Shown: one piece after another, positions 15,746 to 26,695 of the stretch
Layout of the letters: every line of letters begins with the position of its first letter
Numbering within the stretch: position 1 is the first letter of the stretch
Assembly (NCBI RefSeq): GCF_002776525.5
Contig: NC_045444.1
Span: 24,457,275 to 24,521,274, forward strand
Direction: 5' to 3'
Length of the DNA stretch: 64,000 nucleotides
Source of the DNA: Piliocolobus tephrosceles
Lineage: Eukaryota > Chordata > Mammalia > Primates > Cercopithecidae
Translations under genes and position numbers: made by a program
The notes under the pieces: generated by a model
Database searches by the model: none
What the model saw: the letters and a program-made list of their open reading frames with translations, nothing else
Told to the model about the DNA's origin: nothing

Positions 15746-16182
15746 ATAAAAGTGTGGTAATTGAGAATGTTGAACATTTCAGGCAAAACAAATAGGGTCA
15801 GCAAAATAACAGAGATTGGGATTCACATGAGATGTTTAGAAAACAGTGAGGAAAATGTTTCCATTGGTTTCCAAAATACCTAATAGGGAGGATAATCTGA
15901 TAAAATTAGAATAAAGGGAGCTAAATTACAAAAGATGTTCAATGTTACACTGAGTTTACCTTTTAGTAGTAATCACATAAAAGTTTTGAGATGTGAAATG
16001 ACTTCCCATATATGTGTTTGAAGAATACTTCCCTGGCAGCTCTGTATGTGAGAGTGCAAAATTGTGACATACAATTTCTTGGTTAGCCCCAAAGCCCTGC
16101 CCTTCTACTTTTGTTTGGAACTGTTCAGAAATTCTCTAACCTCAAGAGAGCCAGGTCCAGACCCAGGTTTAGGAGTAAAATA
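15746..16182. other. No recognised feature
   Basis: Unique-looking AT-rich sequence without a supported frame or repeat. Confidence 0.5.
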
Positions 16183-16507
16183 TGCTGTGGTTTGAATGTG
16201 CCCCCCATAAATATCGGTTGGAAACTCAGTCCTCAATGCAACAGTGTGTGGGGGTGGGTCTAGTAAGACATGATTATCTAGGGAGTACATTTGTTATAAA
16301 AAAGGGAGTTAAGAGCCTTTTACTCTCTCTCTCCTTCTTTTTGCCCTCCTGCTAGGGAGTGACGCAGAAAGAAGACCCTCATCAGATGCTGGCCCTTGAT
16401 AGTGGATCTTCCAGACTTCAAAACCATGGACCAGTAGTTTTTGTTCATTATAAATTACCCAGTCTGAGGTATTCTGTGACAGCAGCACAAAACCAACGAA
16501 GATAGCA
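16183..16507 (+). mobile_element. MaLR-type solo LTR (ERVL-MaLR)
   Basis: It begins TGCTGTGGTTTGAATGTG, contains the MaLR landmarks AACTCAGTCCTCAATGCAAC and ATAAATTACCCAGTCTGAGG, and ends at about AGCAGCACAAAACCAACG. No internal sequence or second LTR is adjacent, so it is a solo LTR. The exact subfamily (MST or MLT1A) is uncertain. Confidence 0.82.
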
Positions 16508-16765
16508 TATAACGTAGCTATAGCCAAAAAGATATAACTGAAAGCTTGGCAGGGGAACCCTGAGGAAGTGCTTCAATTTCACCCCACTTCCTGTTGCATC
16601 CATCTTGGTACTGTACTGTAGGGCCAAGAGCCTTGTAGAGATGCTGACTCAGGCCCTCCTCGTCTGAGGCCAATAAGTCACACTAATAATTGCCTACCAT
16701 TATGGGAGGAAAAAGAACACATATATCTTTATGTACTGTTAGTTCAGCTTTTTTACAAAAACTTT

Positions 16766-16852
16766 TCTATCTCTGTCTCTCCCTTTTTTCTCTCTCCTCT
16801 CTCTCTTCTATCTCTCTCTCATTTCTCTCTCTCTCTCTCTCCCATACACACA

Positions 16853-16884
<32 letters not shown>
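16766..16884 (+). repeat. CT-rich / (CA)n / (GA)n microsatellite
   Basis: A CT-rich tract passes directly into about 11-12 CA units (16845-16870) and then GA units. The open frames on both strands here are products of the repeat. Confidence 0.95.
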
Positions 16885-16934
16885 TGAATATGGATTAATA
16901 GTAGCAGGGAGTCTACGAACACTGGAGTAAAGGA

Positions 16935-17110
16935 GAGTAAAAATCACTGCCTTAGAGATAATGTAGTTTAATGCCCTAATTTCATTGATTAGGACACTGA
17001 GGCCCAGCAAGGAACGTTGGCTTTCTCATAGGAACACAGCAACAGATTTCTGAGCAGAACACACATTTCCTTTCTCCTAGACCAGGGCTCTTCTCCACTT
17101 CTTTCTGTGT
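16935..17110 (-). repeat. MIR fragment
   Basis: TAGGACACTGAGGCCCAGC and ATAGGAACACAGCAACAG follow the reverse complement of the MIR core and 5' half, strongly diverged. Confidence 0.5.
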
Positions 17111-17174
17111 AGCTTGGCCTTAATAATCCATAAAGTCGTAAAAACATTTAGCTTGCAAAATATCTGCTTCACTA

Positions 17175-17445
17175 TCTACTTATGAGAGTTTTAACTTTTG
17201 AGCCAGCCGAACAAGGTTCAAATCTGGAGCTTGAGTTGAGGGGTTTTTGTAAATTTGGCAAGTTACTTACTTTTTCTGTATCTTGACTTCCTGATCTGTA
17301 AAATATAAATTATTAAATAGGAATTGGCTCCTAGGGTTGTTGATTTAAAAAAAAGCAAGTGAGTATCTGTGAAGTGCTGAGTACAGTGCCTGGTACAGAC
17401 TAACTACTGAGAATGTTGGCTATCGCTAATATTTTTATTGGGACC
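17175..17445 (+). repeat. MIR
   Basis: Nearly the whole MIR order is visible: GAGCCAGCCGAACAAGGTTC, GGCAAGTTACTTACTTTTTC, CTTCCTGATCTGTAAAATA, CTCCTAGGGTTGTTGATT, GTGCTGAGTACAGTGCCTGG. Sense orientation. Confidence 0.85.
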
Positions 17446-18601
17446 TCAGGATGTTGGTCCCAGCCACTCCTCACGGCACTTATTCAAACCTTATCTAGTC
17501 ATCAGAGGTATTGTAGATAAAATATGTCAGCAACTAAGAGGAGAACATGGCATCCTTTTCTAAATATGTGATGTATCGATTTGATACTGGAAATGTGGTG
17601 AAGATAGAATCTGCAAAAACTCAGATGATGGATGGAAAGTAATAAGAAAATTGAAATAAGGCATTTGAGAAAATAGTATTTTTTCAAGACCCATTAGATC
17701 AGAATCATAATTTTAGGTGCAATGTGATGAGGGTTTAGACGAAAGTTGCAAGTAGATGAAATGGGAAGAACAGATATGAGAGGTATATTATGATGAAAAC
17801 AAATGACTGGACCTGACAGTACACTTTACATATTGAGAAGGGTGGTGGAGTACTAGAAGAAAGAAGATGTCAAGTTATAGCTAATTACTAATTCTTCTTG
17901 CTTCTACCAGTGTTCATGAACTTTTCATGCTCTGGTGAGAGACACAACGTATCTTGCATGTACCCAGAGGGCATGATTCCCATGATGATTGTAACTGAGT
18001 TTAAGGTGGGTTTTACTGTCCTTTTATAATGAGAAGCATGCATGGATACTTCCCAGCATTTAAAAGTAAAGTAAATTAGATTACTTGATTTTTGAGGACC
18101 ATTTATGTAAAACTTTATAGTCATTTAATTTTTCCCAGTGATCCTTCATGATGAAGGTTAAGAGACCCAAGTGGAATGTTAACATTTCTATCAGGATTTT
18201 AACTGGAAAACCAAAAAACTAGTCTGCTGAAGGGCTTGGAGAAGACTGTCATGTTTGCACTGCTTGTGTTTCAGTTGCTCTTGATGATTCCTCTTTTATT
18301 GTCAGTTTACAATGTTGTGTTTTTCAAACCTGGAAGGCTTTAAATGGAGCATTCACATTGAGTTTACTGTATATTTTCCTTCAAAGACACTCTTCAGAGG
18401 TTCTGGTCTGTTATTTTGACCAAAATGTTTGTGTGCCTGTGTGTAATGTGGAAAATGATTCACTCAAAATCCATGGATTATGCACACAGGTTGTTCCTGT
18501 GAATCATCGGATCTTTCATTAGACCCAAAGGGTATGCTGGAAGGTCTTAGCATATAATAATGTAGAACATGGAATCTGAAACTTAGCCTAGATTTCAATC
18601 A
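17446..18601. other. No recognised gene or repeat
   Basis: Unique-looking sequence. Two minus-strand frames (17687-17502, 18124-17888) are short, without domains. Confidence 0.5.
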
Positions 18602-18606
18602 AATCA

Positions 18607-19028
18607 TGGTATTAGATTGCTAGGGCTGCCATGAAAAATACCACAGATTGGGTGACTTAAACAACATAAATTTATATTCTCACAGTTCTGGAGGCTACAA
18701 GTCCAAGATCAAGATATCAGCAGGTTTGGTTTCTTCAGAAGCCTCTTTCGTTGGCTTGCAGATGGCCACCTTTTCACTGAGTTCTCACATGGTCCTTCCT
18801 CTCTGTGTTCCCCTTTCCTCCCATCCCTGATATTTATCTGTGTGTTCTAATCTTCTATTCTTATGACTGTGACTTCCCACCAGTCACATTGGATTCGGTC
18901 CTATCCTAAAGGCCTCCTTTTAACTTAATTACCTATTCAAAAGCCCCATCTCCACATACATTCACATTCTAGGGTAGTGGGGCTAGGGTTTCAATGTATT
19001 TTCAGGGGATACAAAGCAGCCTGTAACA
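18607..19028 (-). repeat. 3' LTR of the MaLR provirus
   Basis: Reverse complement of an MLT1/MST-like LTR: GATTGCTAGGGCTGCCATG, TTCTCACAGTTCTGGAGGC, TTAACTTAATTACCTATTC, ending CAGCCTGTAACA. Confidence 0.88.
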
Positions 19029-20532
19029 CTCCACCCTTGGGACGCTCAAAATTCATGTCCTTTTCACATGCAAAATACACTAACCTCCATCCCAACGGCC
19101 CGAAAGTCTTAACCCATTGCAGTATCAACTGTACGTCTAAAGTCTTATCTATATATCGTCTAAATCAGGTATGGGTAATATTCAAGGTATGATTTATCTT
19201 GTTGCTAAATTCCTTTCAACTGTGAACCTGTCAAACCAGACAAGCTATCTGTTTCCAAAATACAATGATAGGAGAGGCATGGTATAGACTTTCCAATTCC
19301 AAAAGCAGGGAATCAGATAGAAGAAAGAGGTCATGGGTTCCAGGCAAGCCCAAAACCTAGAAGGGCAAATTCCATTAGATTTTAAAGCTGGAGAATAACC
19401 TTTTTGGTTTGATGTTGTTTTCCAGGCTGGCCCACTGGGACAGCAGCATTGTCCCTGTAAACTGTGGCTGCAGCCCTCCCACTGAGGTCCTGAGTGAGCA
19501 GCCCTGCCTCCAAGGTCCCAAGTAGCCTCTCCTTGAGGTCCCAAGTGGGCAGCCTTTCATCTGAGGTTCTGAGCGAGCAGCCCAGCCTCTGAGATTCCAA
19601 GTGGGCAGCCCTGCCTCCATGGTCCTATGTGGTCACTCCTCTGAGGTCCTTAGCGAGCAGCCTAACCTGCTAAAATGGAGGAGGTGGCCCCACCCTCTGA
19701 AACCAAGTAGGATACCCCCTCAGTTCTCCTAGCACCCCCTATGACTTCTGCAGCCACTGTGGCAGTGCAGTCTTGCTTATTTCTGAATCACCTTTGGGAT
19801 CATTTTCTTGAAGGATAATGCATGTTCACAGCCTGATTACTCTATTGCCCCATCCTGTGGAATCTAAGAAGTCCCAATGCCTTCCTTTATTTTGTACCAT
19901 CTCTGTCCCTTTCAGTTCAAGCTCTCAGAGTTTCTGCTGAGATGTTTGATTAGATCTATGAGTCACATTCTTACTAATCTCTTTATCAAATGGTTGTCCA
20001 GTCAAATGCTGGATGTTCTCTTCAGAACATGTTTTATGTTTTGTTAATATTATTATTTTTACAATATGGATAGGCTGAGAATTTTCCAAATCTTCAAGTT
20101 CTGGTTCCTTTCTGCATAACAATTTCTTCTTTGATTTACCTTTCTCCTCTTGCCTTTTACTATAAGTAGCAAAAAGAAACTAGGCCACACCGTTGGCACT
20201 TTGTTTAGACATCTCTGCTACTAAATATCCAAGCTCATCACTTACAAGTTCTACCTTCCACACACACTAGAACACAACTCAGCCAAGTTCTTTGTCATTT
20301 TATAATAAGGAGTGTCTTTCACCAAGCATCAAATAACATGTTTCTCATTTACATCTGCACCAACAGAACCTTCAGTATCCATATTTCAACCAACAGTCTC
20401 TTTAAGTCATTCTAGGCTTTTTGTAACATTTGCCCCAAAACTTTTCCAGCTTTTAACCGTTATCCTATTTCAATGCCACTTCCACATTATTAGGTGCATA
20501 CTACAGCAGCATCTTGCTTCACTGAACCAAAA
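19029..20532 (-). mobile_element. MaLR internal region
   Basis: Matches the general plan of THE1/MST internal sequence in reverse: CCCTTGGGACGCTCAAAATTC at the 3' LTR side, then a GC-rich repeat block, AATTTTCCAAATCTTCAAG, GCCACACCGTTGGCAC, and GCCACTTCCACATTATTAGG before the 5' LTR. Frames here are short, so any gag-like coding capacity is gone. Confidence 0.8.
19465..19680 (-). repeat. Degenerate GC-rich tandem repeat within the MaLR internal region
   Basis: About six to seven imperfect copies of a unit with the core GAGGTCC(C/T)(G/A)AG(T/C)G(G/A)GCAGCC recur at variable spacing of roughly 28-50 bases. All three minus-strand frames stay open over part of it, which is a consequence of the repeat. 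Confidence 0.75.
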
Positions 20533-20917
20533 TCTATTAGCTTGCTAGGGCTGCCATAGTAAAATTCCACAAACTGGTTGGGTGGCTTAAACAACAGTAA
20601 CTAATTTCCTTGTAATTCTGGAGGACATAAGTCTGAGATCAAGGTATTGTCAGGTTTGGTTTCTTCTCAGTCTTCATACCCAGGCTTTCAGATAGCTACT
20701 GTCTGTGTCTTATTTCTGTGTGTGTGTCTCTCTGTGTGTCTTAATCTCCTCTCCCTATAAAGACACCAGTCTTATTTGATTAAGGTCTATCCTACTGGTC
20801 TCATTCTAGCTTAATTACTACTTTAAAAGCCCTGTCTCCAAATAGAGTCACATTCTATGGTACTGGGGATAGGGCTTCAACATATAAATTTTGGAAGGAC
20901 ACATTCAGGCCATAACA
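20533..20917 (-). repeat. 5' LTR of the MaLR provirus
   Basis: Same family as 18607-19028: GCTTGCTAGGGCTGCCATAG, GGTGGCTTAAACAACAG, CTTCAACATATAAATTTTGG, ending CAGGCCATAACA. It contains a GTGTGTGTCTCTCTGTGTGTC stretch that its partner lacks. Confidence 0.88.
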
Positions 20918-21365
20918 AATCCTTATATCTTTTTCTGGGTAAATATGTGAGTAAAATGCCTTATTTTTTTTTTTTTCTGAAATATTTCAAATATCATTGA
21001 ATACATTCTTACTGGGTGTCTTTTAAATTTGCGATGATCCTACCTGATCTCTAGCCTTGAAGCGACCATAGGGAAAAGGAGAACAAAATACCAGTGACTC
21101 ACTCCCACCAGCTGGTTTGCAATTTCAGCCTCTCCAATTACATACTCCTTTATGATACAAAAGTAGGGAGTTCTTGGGGTGTCTGACAATTACCATATTC
21201 TGATTCAAATGGGATCTTGGCTGTCTGATAAAGGTTGTGATGATTATTTCTGAACCTGTTCCCAGTACTGCTGGGACTTTGTTTACTCCACAGCCAAATC
21301 AGCTACTGATTGGATTCCCATTTCTCTTTTTCTGCTTCAGCTATCTCAGAACCAGTGTTATAGGG

Positions 21366-21838
21366 TGTGTTAGTTTCCTAGGTCGACCTTAACAAATTAC
21401 CATAAACTGGATGGTCTTAAAACAACAGAAATTTATTCTCTCACAGTTGTGGAGGCTAGAAGTCTAAAAATCAAGGTTTCAGCAGGATTGGTTCCTTCTG
21501 GAGGCGCTGAGGAAGAATTCTTCTTTGCCTCTTCTAATTTCTTGTGGTGACTGTCAGTCTTTAATGTTCCTTGGCTTGCAGCCAAATCACTGCAATCTCT
21601 GCTTCTGTCATCACATGGCATTCTCGCTGTGTTCTTCAATACTCCTGTGTCTTTACATGATCTGATCTCCTTGTAGGGTAACAGTTATTGAACTTAGTGC
21701 CTACTTTAATCCAGTATAGCCTCATTTTAACTTGAGTACAACTTCAAAGACCCTGTTTTCAAATAAGGTCACCTTCAGAGCTTCCAGGAATTATGGCTTC
21801 AACATATTTTTTAAGGGAATACAATTATACCCACCACA
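21366..21838 (-). mobile_element. MLT1-type solo LTR
   Basis: Begins TGTGTTAGTTTCCTAGG and passes through AAAACAACAGAAATTTATTC, CTTTGCCTCTTCTAATTTC, CCAAATCACTGCAATCTC and CAAATAAGGTCACCTTCAG. It ends with ACCCACCACA. It is a third LTR in the same orientation, 450 bases from the MaLR provirus but of an older subtype, so it is a separate insertion. Confidence 0.82.
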
Positions 21839-22050
21839 CCATGCCTTTCTGTACCTTTTCATTTATGGTTGATGTTGCTAGAGATGATTGTTGAATTCAC
21901 AATTTTACTATTCTATCAAGCTTTTCCATTCTTTGTGCAATCGACACTACGATGATAGAATTGACAGGACATGGTGACTGACTTGAAAAAGGAGGGGGTA
22001 ACAAATGAAGAATCAGATGGCTTCAAGCTATGGTGATCATCCTGAAAGCC

Positions 22051-22124
22051 CAGCCAATCCCTGAAACAGGCTTGAAGAAGGGATTATCAGCCAATCCCCA
22101 AGACAGACTTGAAGTATGAATTAT
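22051..22124 (+). repeat. 37-bp tandem duplication (two copies)
   Basis: CAGCCAATCCCTGAAACAGG... (22051-22087) is directly repeated as CAGCCAATCCCCAAGACAGA... (22088-22124). The copies are of equal length and differ at only a few positions. Confidence 0.9.
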
Positions 22125-22774
22125 ATGCAGGGTACGTAGGTAAGGCTGTAACTCTAGCAACTCCTACATTCAAGCAAAGCATTACATTAGGGCTAAGTGG
22201 CCCTTGCTTTCACATATAAAATTAAAATTACTATTGTCTACTAAGCCTCTAAATGAGTTACCCTTATCTACCTCTCCGGATTCAATTATTTTACCACTTT
22301 TTCCCTGTGACAAATTGCCTGTAGTATATAATATACATTTATTTTTCTCTCTTGGTAAAAAAGAAGACATATGTTTAGCTTCCATTTGGAATTTCCCAAC
22401 CTTTCTTATACTTAGATTAGTCATTTAACTTTTTTCTGGTCAATGGAATATACATTAAAGTGTTATGTTTACTTCCAGGAAACACCCTTAAAAATGAGGT
22501 AGATTATTCCATCTGCCTATAACTGGAATTCAGTTGTGAGAGCTGAAGCTCGTGTGGCCATTTTAAATCACGAGGAATATGACGGTTCCACAATATGGAA
22601 GTAACCTGGATTTCTGATGGCTTTGTGAAGCTGCCCTTCAATTCTGAACTAATGATTTCTATTTAAGGTTCTGTTACTTTGTAATTTTTAGTATTTGAAG
22701 TTGAACCAAATCCTGACTTATATTCTTATACAGACTATTCTTCAGTCACACTGTTTTTGAAAACACCATGCACA
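22125..22774. other. No recognised gene or repeat
   Basis: AT-rich unique sequence. Opposed frames at 22182-22428 overlap almost completely on both strands and have no domain. Confidence 0.5.
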
Positions 22775-23180
22775 ATTCTAACTTGGAAATTTATTCTTGC
22801 TGCCACTTCCGCCTGAAGTATCTTCTCCCCAGTTTTCATGGTTGTGTGGCTTTCTTCTGGTCTTTTTTTCTGGCCTTGCCTCATATATCACCTCTTGAAA
22901 GAGGCTTTGGCTTATGCCACCGATCCCACCTTCACTGTGACTTTGAACTCTCTCCATCTCATTAGCCCTTCTTTGCTTCACAGCTTCTCCTCTATCACTG
23001 TCTGACTCTCTGAAGGTAGCTCATTTGTTCACTTGCTTGTCAGTCTCTTGCATAGAATATAATCCCGGTCACCCCCATCACCTTGTGTATCTTTTTATCA
23101 TTGTATCCTGGGGCCTAGAACAAAGTGCAACAGTAAGCACTCAAATGCCTATGGGAGCAAATGAATAAAGTTTCCTTCTG
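22775..23180 (+). repeat. L2 3' end
   Basis: GCCTTGCCTCATATATCACC, TCTCATTAGCCCTTCTTTGC, ATTGTATCCTGGGGCCTAG and the terminal AGTAAGCACTCAAATGCC...AATGAATAAAG follow the L2 3' UTR, sense. Confidence 0.72.
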
Positions 23181-23604
23181 AGTCCTCTCTCAGCTTGAGA
23201 AGGGTACAAGATTTTTTATTAGCTTTTTCTTCTGTCTTTGTTTTTTATTTCTGTGACCCATGTTACACAGGACAAGACCTTAGAATAATAATTGAGATCT
23301 TGTCTTTGCACACTTCCTTCCAGAACCCTCTTTGCATGAGCCAGTGACTCACCAAATTATTTTTACTATTTAAAAAGCAATAATACATAATTTACCCCAA
23401 TAAATAACACATTTATTCAATAGAATGGTCTGGCTTTAGTGCAGAATTAGCTACATATAGTTTTAGTCAGTTATCTTTTAGGTGGTATTTAAAATATTTA
23501 AAGTTGTTTATGCATCAATACTCAGACCTTGCATGTGTGTTTAGCTGGCTTCCTAGAAGAAAATATGAAATTTCTATGCATAAAGCTATGCTGAATGTAG
23601 ATAC
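23181..23604. other. No recognised feature
   Basis: AT-rich sequence with no supported frame or repeat. Confidence 0.5.
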
Positions 23605-23840
23605 AGTCAGCATGATGAAGTATAAAAAGCATGCACTTGAGTCAAGACTGAGTTCAGCTTTGGCTCTGCTTTCACTAGTTATGTGACCCTGTGCAAACTG
23701 CTGGACCTCTTTGAGCCTCTCTCCCTAGCCCTCAAGTGGGGAATATTGTAAGTCCTTAAGAGGTTTATTATTAGACTTAGAAGAGATTATGCACATAAAT
23801 GGCTCAGTGTGAACCCAGTCATTGTTAATCCCCTTTCCTC
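23605..23840 (+). repeat. MIR
   Basis: AGCATGCACTTGAGTCAAG, TTTCACTAGTTATGTGACCC, GACCTCTTTGAGCCTCTCTC and AAGAGATTATGCACATAAA give the MIR order in sense orientation. Confidence 0.75.
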
Positions 23841-23884
23841 TGTTCAGAGAAAATTGCTTAACAAAAAACAAACAAAAATGATTT

Positions 23885-24635
23885 ATTTTTCTTAACTTTT
23901 TATTGTGAAATATAAAACAAATAGAAGTGTAGATAAGACATAATATAGTTCTCTCTCTATATATATATAGTTCAATAGATTAAATATTGCCCAATAGGTT
24001 AATATATAGAATATCACATCCAGAAATTATACATTATTGATGCTCCCAAATCCTGTCTTCTGAAAGCCTCTTCCCAACCACAGTTCCTTCCTACCCAGAA
24101 TGTAACCACTATTTTGATTTCTCTGGTAATGTTACCCATCCTCTTCTGAGAGTTTAAAATTTAAGAATGCAAGTCTTCATATTATAATTAACTTTTGCAT
24201 GTTTTTGATGAAATCAGATGGTATGTATTCTTTGCTGTCTGGTTTCTGTTACTCAAAATTTTATATTTGGGAGTTTATCCATGTTTTCACAAATGTCTGC
24301 GGTACTCCTTTTAATTGCATGTAGTAATCCAGATTATGAACATATTTATAAATTATCTAGTCTATTCTTGATAGCCTTCCCCCCCCCCCAATGTGGGGTT
24401 ATTATAAATAACACTACTGTCTTTATTCTTATTCTTATGCACGTTCCTTGGAGTACATGTGCACTTATTTCTTTAGGATATATCCTAGGAGTAAATATGC
24501 ATATCATGCACATGAACTTTACTAGATAATCCTACGCTGTTTCCAAAGTGTCTTTAACAATTTGTATTTCTACCAGCAGTTTAGCAGAGTTCCTCTGGTT
24601 TCATGTCCTCGCATGATTTCCTTTTTCACAACAAA
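23885..24635 (-). mobile_element. Old L1 (L1M) 3' end
   Basis: Reverse complement of L1M 3' UTR and ORF2 end: TTTTTATTGTGAAATATAAAAC, CAGAATGTAACCACTATTTTG, TGCTGTCTGGTTTCTGTTAC, TTATAAATAACACTACTGTC, ATATATCCTAGGAGTAAATAT and TTTGTATTTCTACCAGCAG. The 103-codon frame at 24218-24529 is on the non-coding strand of this relic. A C10 run sits at about 24380-24389. Confidence 0.78.
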
Positions 24636-25390
24636 GTTTGCGAACTGCAAATTGGCTTTCTTTATATTGAAAACAAAACAATATCAAAAAACAAAAAGGC
24701 TAGTAAGTCACTTAAGGAAAACAAAAGCACTGTTATTTCATTGAAATGAATTTAAGAAATGTGACATAATAGCTGCTGGTATTATAGAAAGATAATCACC
24801 CTTGCCCCTTTCTTCTTCACTGAGTTCTGAAGAGACCCAGAGTATCTGATCACCTTCAATACCCCGGGGCAGTAATTATTCCATATAACAGCATTGAGGC
24901 ACCCAGAGAGTTGTTATCAATTTCCTCTTAGCACTATAGCTAAACACATTAAGTGAGGACTTTGTCAACCATGAGGTCTACGGGGATTAATCTGCCTTTC
25001 TCAGTATATAATTGACAGCCGAAATGTTTTTGGAATCTATTTTACATTATTTTCCTCAAGGGCTCAGGAAAAATTTCTTGTTGCAGAAGACCAAAAATAT
25101 AGAATAGATGATTTCATTGAATGATAGATGAAACTGAAATCCATAAATGTGTTTCCAAAAGGATTACTGGAGAAGGTTAACAAAATTTCTATTTTCCAAT
25201 TATATCTGCATTCCTAGAGTTTAAATGTTTCCCAAACAAAAGGGAAGACCTGCGTCAATATTTTTCCTTTAAAAATGGTGGCCGGGTCATGACCTGAAAG
25301 CAGAATGCTGAAATGTATTTAAATATATGTATTCCAATATTTCTTTATATGTCTTTACAATTACTTATTATTTAATTTATTATTACGATG
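24636..25390. other. No recognised feature
   Basis: AT-rich unique sequence between L1M and the split Alu. Confidence 0.5.
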
Positions 25391-25562
25391 TTTTTTAAGA
25401 GTTGGAGTCTCACTCTGTCACCCAGGCTGGAGTGCAGTGGCAATCGGAGCTCACTGCAACCTTAAACTCCTTGGCTCAAGCAATCCTTTCACCTCTCAGT
25501 TAATTTTTTTAAACGATTTTAGAAACAAGGTCTCCCTATGTTGACCAGGCTAGTCTTGGCCT
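25391..25562 (-). mobile_element. Alu, old, first part (interrupted by LTR)
   Basis: GAGTCTCACTCTGTCACCC, GGCTGGAGTGCAGTGGCAA, then TCTCCCTATGTTGACCAGGC up to GGCCT, where an LTR begins. The element continues at 26267. Confidence 0.88.
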
Positions 25563-26266
25563 TGATAGTGGCGGCAAATCTGTATGTGTCTGACGTAACC
25601 TCAATTCTTGCCTCCTCAGAAGAAAGAATCCGACGGAGGGACATGAGGCGGAGAGACTGAGGTGAGTTTTAGAGCAGGAGGGAAAATTTATTTAAAAGCT
25701 TTCGAGCAGGAACAAAAGGAAGGAAAGTATGCTTGGAAGAGGGCCAAGCGGACAACTTTAAAGGCAAGTGCATGGTTTGACCTTTTGACTTGGAGTTTTA
25801 TATGTTGGCATACTTTTGGGGTTTTGGGTTCCTTCTACCCTGATTCTTCTCTTGGCATGGGCTGTCCGCATGTTCAATAGCCTGCTAGTGTTTGGGAGGG
25901 GAGCATGCGCAGTGTGTTTAATTGGCGTTCTAAGCATGCGCACTTGAGGTGTTCTTCCCTCACTGATCTAACATTCTTCCCTCACTGATCTGAAAGTCAT
26001 ATACCGGTTAAACTCCACCGTTTTGCCTCGTAGTGCACACGCTTGAGCTCACTTACCTAACTCCTGAGATCTTACTGAGAAGCTACTGATCACCACTTTC
26101 AGGTTTTTCTACCTATAGAGAGACTGCCTTCGTCTGGCTCTGGCTGCAACCTATTATCATTTGAGAGAAACAGAGTAACAGCTGCCTGACCATCACCTGA
26201 TGGTTGCCTGATATTCCTGGTTGGGGGCGGCCCTCTTCTATGTCTGATTAGCTACCTACTGTAACA
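25563..26266 (-). mobile_element. ERV1-type solo LTR (LTR8-like) inside an Alu
   Basis: The insert starts TGATAGTGGCGGCAAATC and ends GCTACCTACTGTAACA, so it has TG...CA ends on both strands. The exact 4-bp duplication GCCT lies immediately outside (25559-25562 and 26267-26270). On the minus strand it contains an AATAAA-type signal (TTTAAATAAATTTTCCC) and a U5-like end (CTTTCTTCTGAGGAGGCAAG). Length is 704 bases, with no internal region. The family name LTR8 is from memory and provisional. Confidence 0.85.
25952..25995 (+). repeat. 22-bp direct repeat within the solo LTR
   Basis: TTCTTCCCTCACTGATCT occurs at 25952 and again at 25974, a tandem duplication of period 22 in the U3 part of the LTR. 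Confidence 0.9.
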
Positions 26267-26320
26267 GCCTCAAGGGATCCTCCTGCCTCAGTCTCAAGAG
26301 CAGCTGGGATTATAGGCCAT
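26267..26320 (-). mobile_element. Alu, old, second part
   Basis: CCTCAAGGGATCCTCCTGCC and GAGCAGCTGGGATTATAGG continue the Alu broken at 25562. Confidence 0.82.
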
Positions 26321-26494
26321 CCTATAATTATAATATGTAATCTTATATTTACTTTATGCTGTCTAACTAACAAGCCATTTTTTGCTATCTTCTTCTTTTT
26401 CTTTTCTCTGAAAATTTTCACTTACACAGACTCTGTTTTCTCCTTAGTTTATCATGTATAACTTTGTAATTATGCAAATATTAACAATAGCTAT

Positions 26495-26695
26495 CAATTA
26501 TTGAGTCTTACCTAGTCACTGACATTTTGCAGAATGTTTGACGTAGACTGTCAATCTTTGATATAAACTCTAGGAGACAGGCATAATTATTTCCACAATT
26601 CAAATGAAGATACAAAGCTCAGAGAAATCACAGCGACTTATTCTAGATCACACAGCCAGATGTACAATTACCTGTCTCTGAATCCTAAGACAACA
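26495..26695 (-). repeat. MIR
   Basis: CAATTATTGAGTCTTACC, GGAGACAGGCATAATTATT, AAGCTCAGAGAAATCACAGC and TCTAGATCACACAGCCAG fit the reverse complement of MIR. Confidence 0.72.

Larger units (their letters stand above)
18607..20917 (-). mobile_element. Complete MaLR provirus (LTR-internal-LTR)
   Basis: Two LTRs of the same family in the same orientation (18607-19028 and 20533-20917) enclose a 1.5-kb internal region. On the minus strand the order is 5' LTR, primer-site-like TTTTGGTTCAGTGAAGC next to it, internal region, a purine tract AAGGGTGGAG (19038-19029), then the 3' LTR. Flanking 5-mers AATCA (18602-18606) and AATCC (20918-20922) match in 4 of 5 bases, as expected for an old target duplication. 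MaLR elements lack env and are non-autonomous. No coding frame survives. Confidence 0.88.

Noticed and set aside
16690..17010. Frames over the CT/CA/GA tract on both strands
   Set aside because: Simple-sequence translations (serine/leucine and His-Thr runs), not genes.
19375..19620. Three overlapping minus-strand frames of 72-99 codons
   Set aside because: They arise from the GC-rich tandem repeat in the MaLR internal region; no retroviral protein domain is visible.
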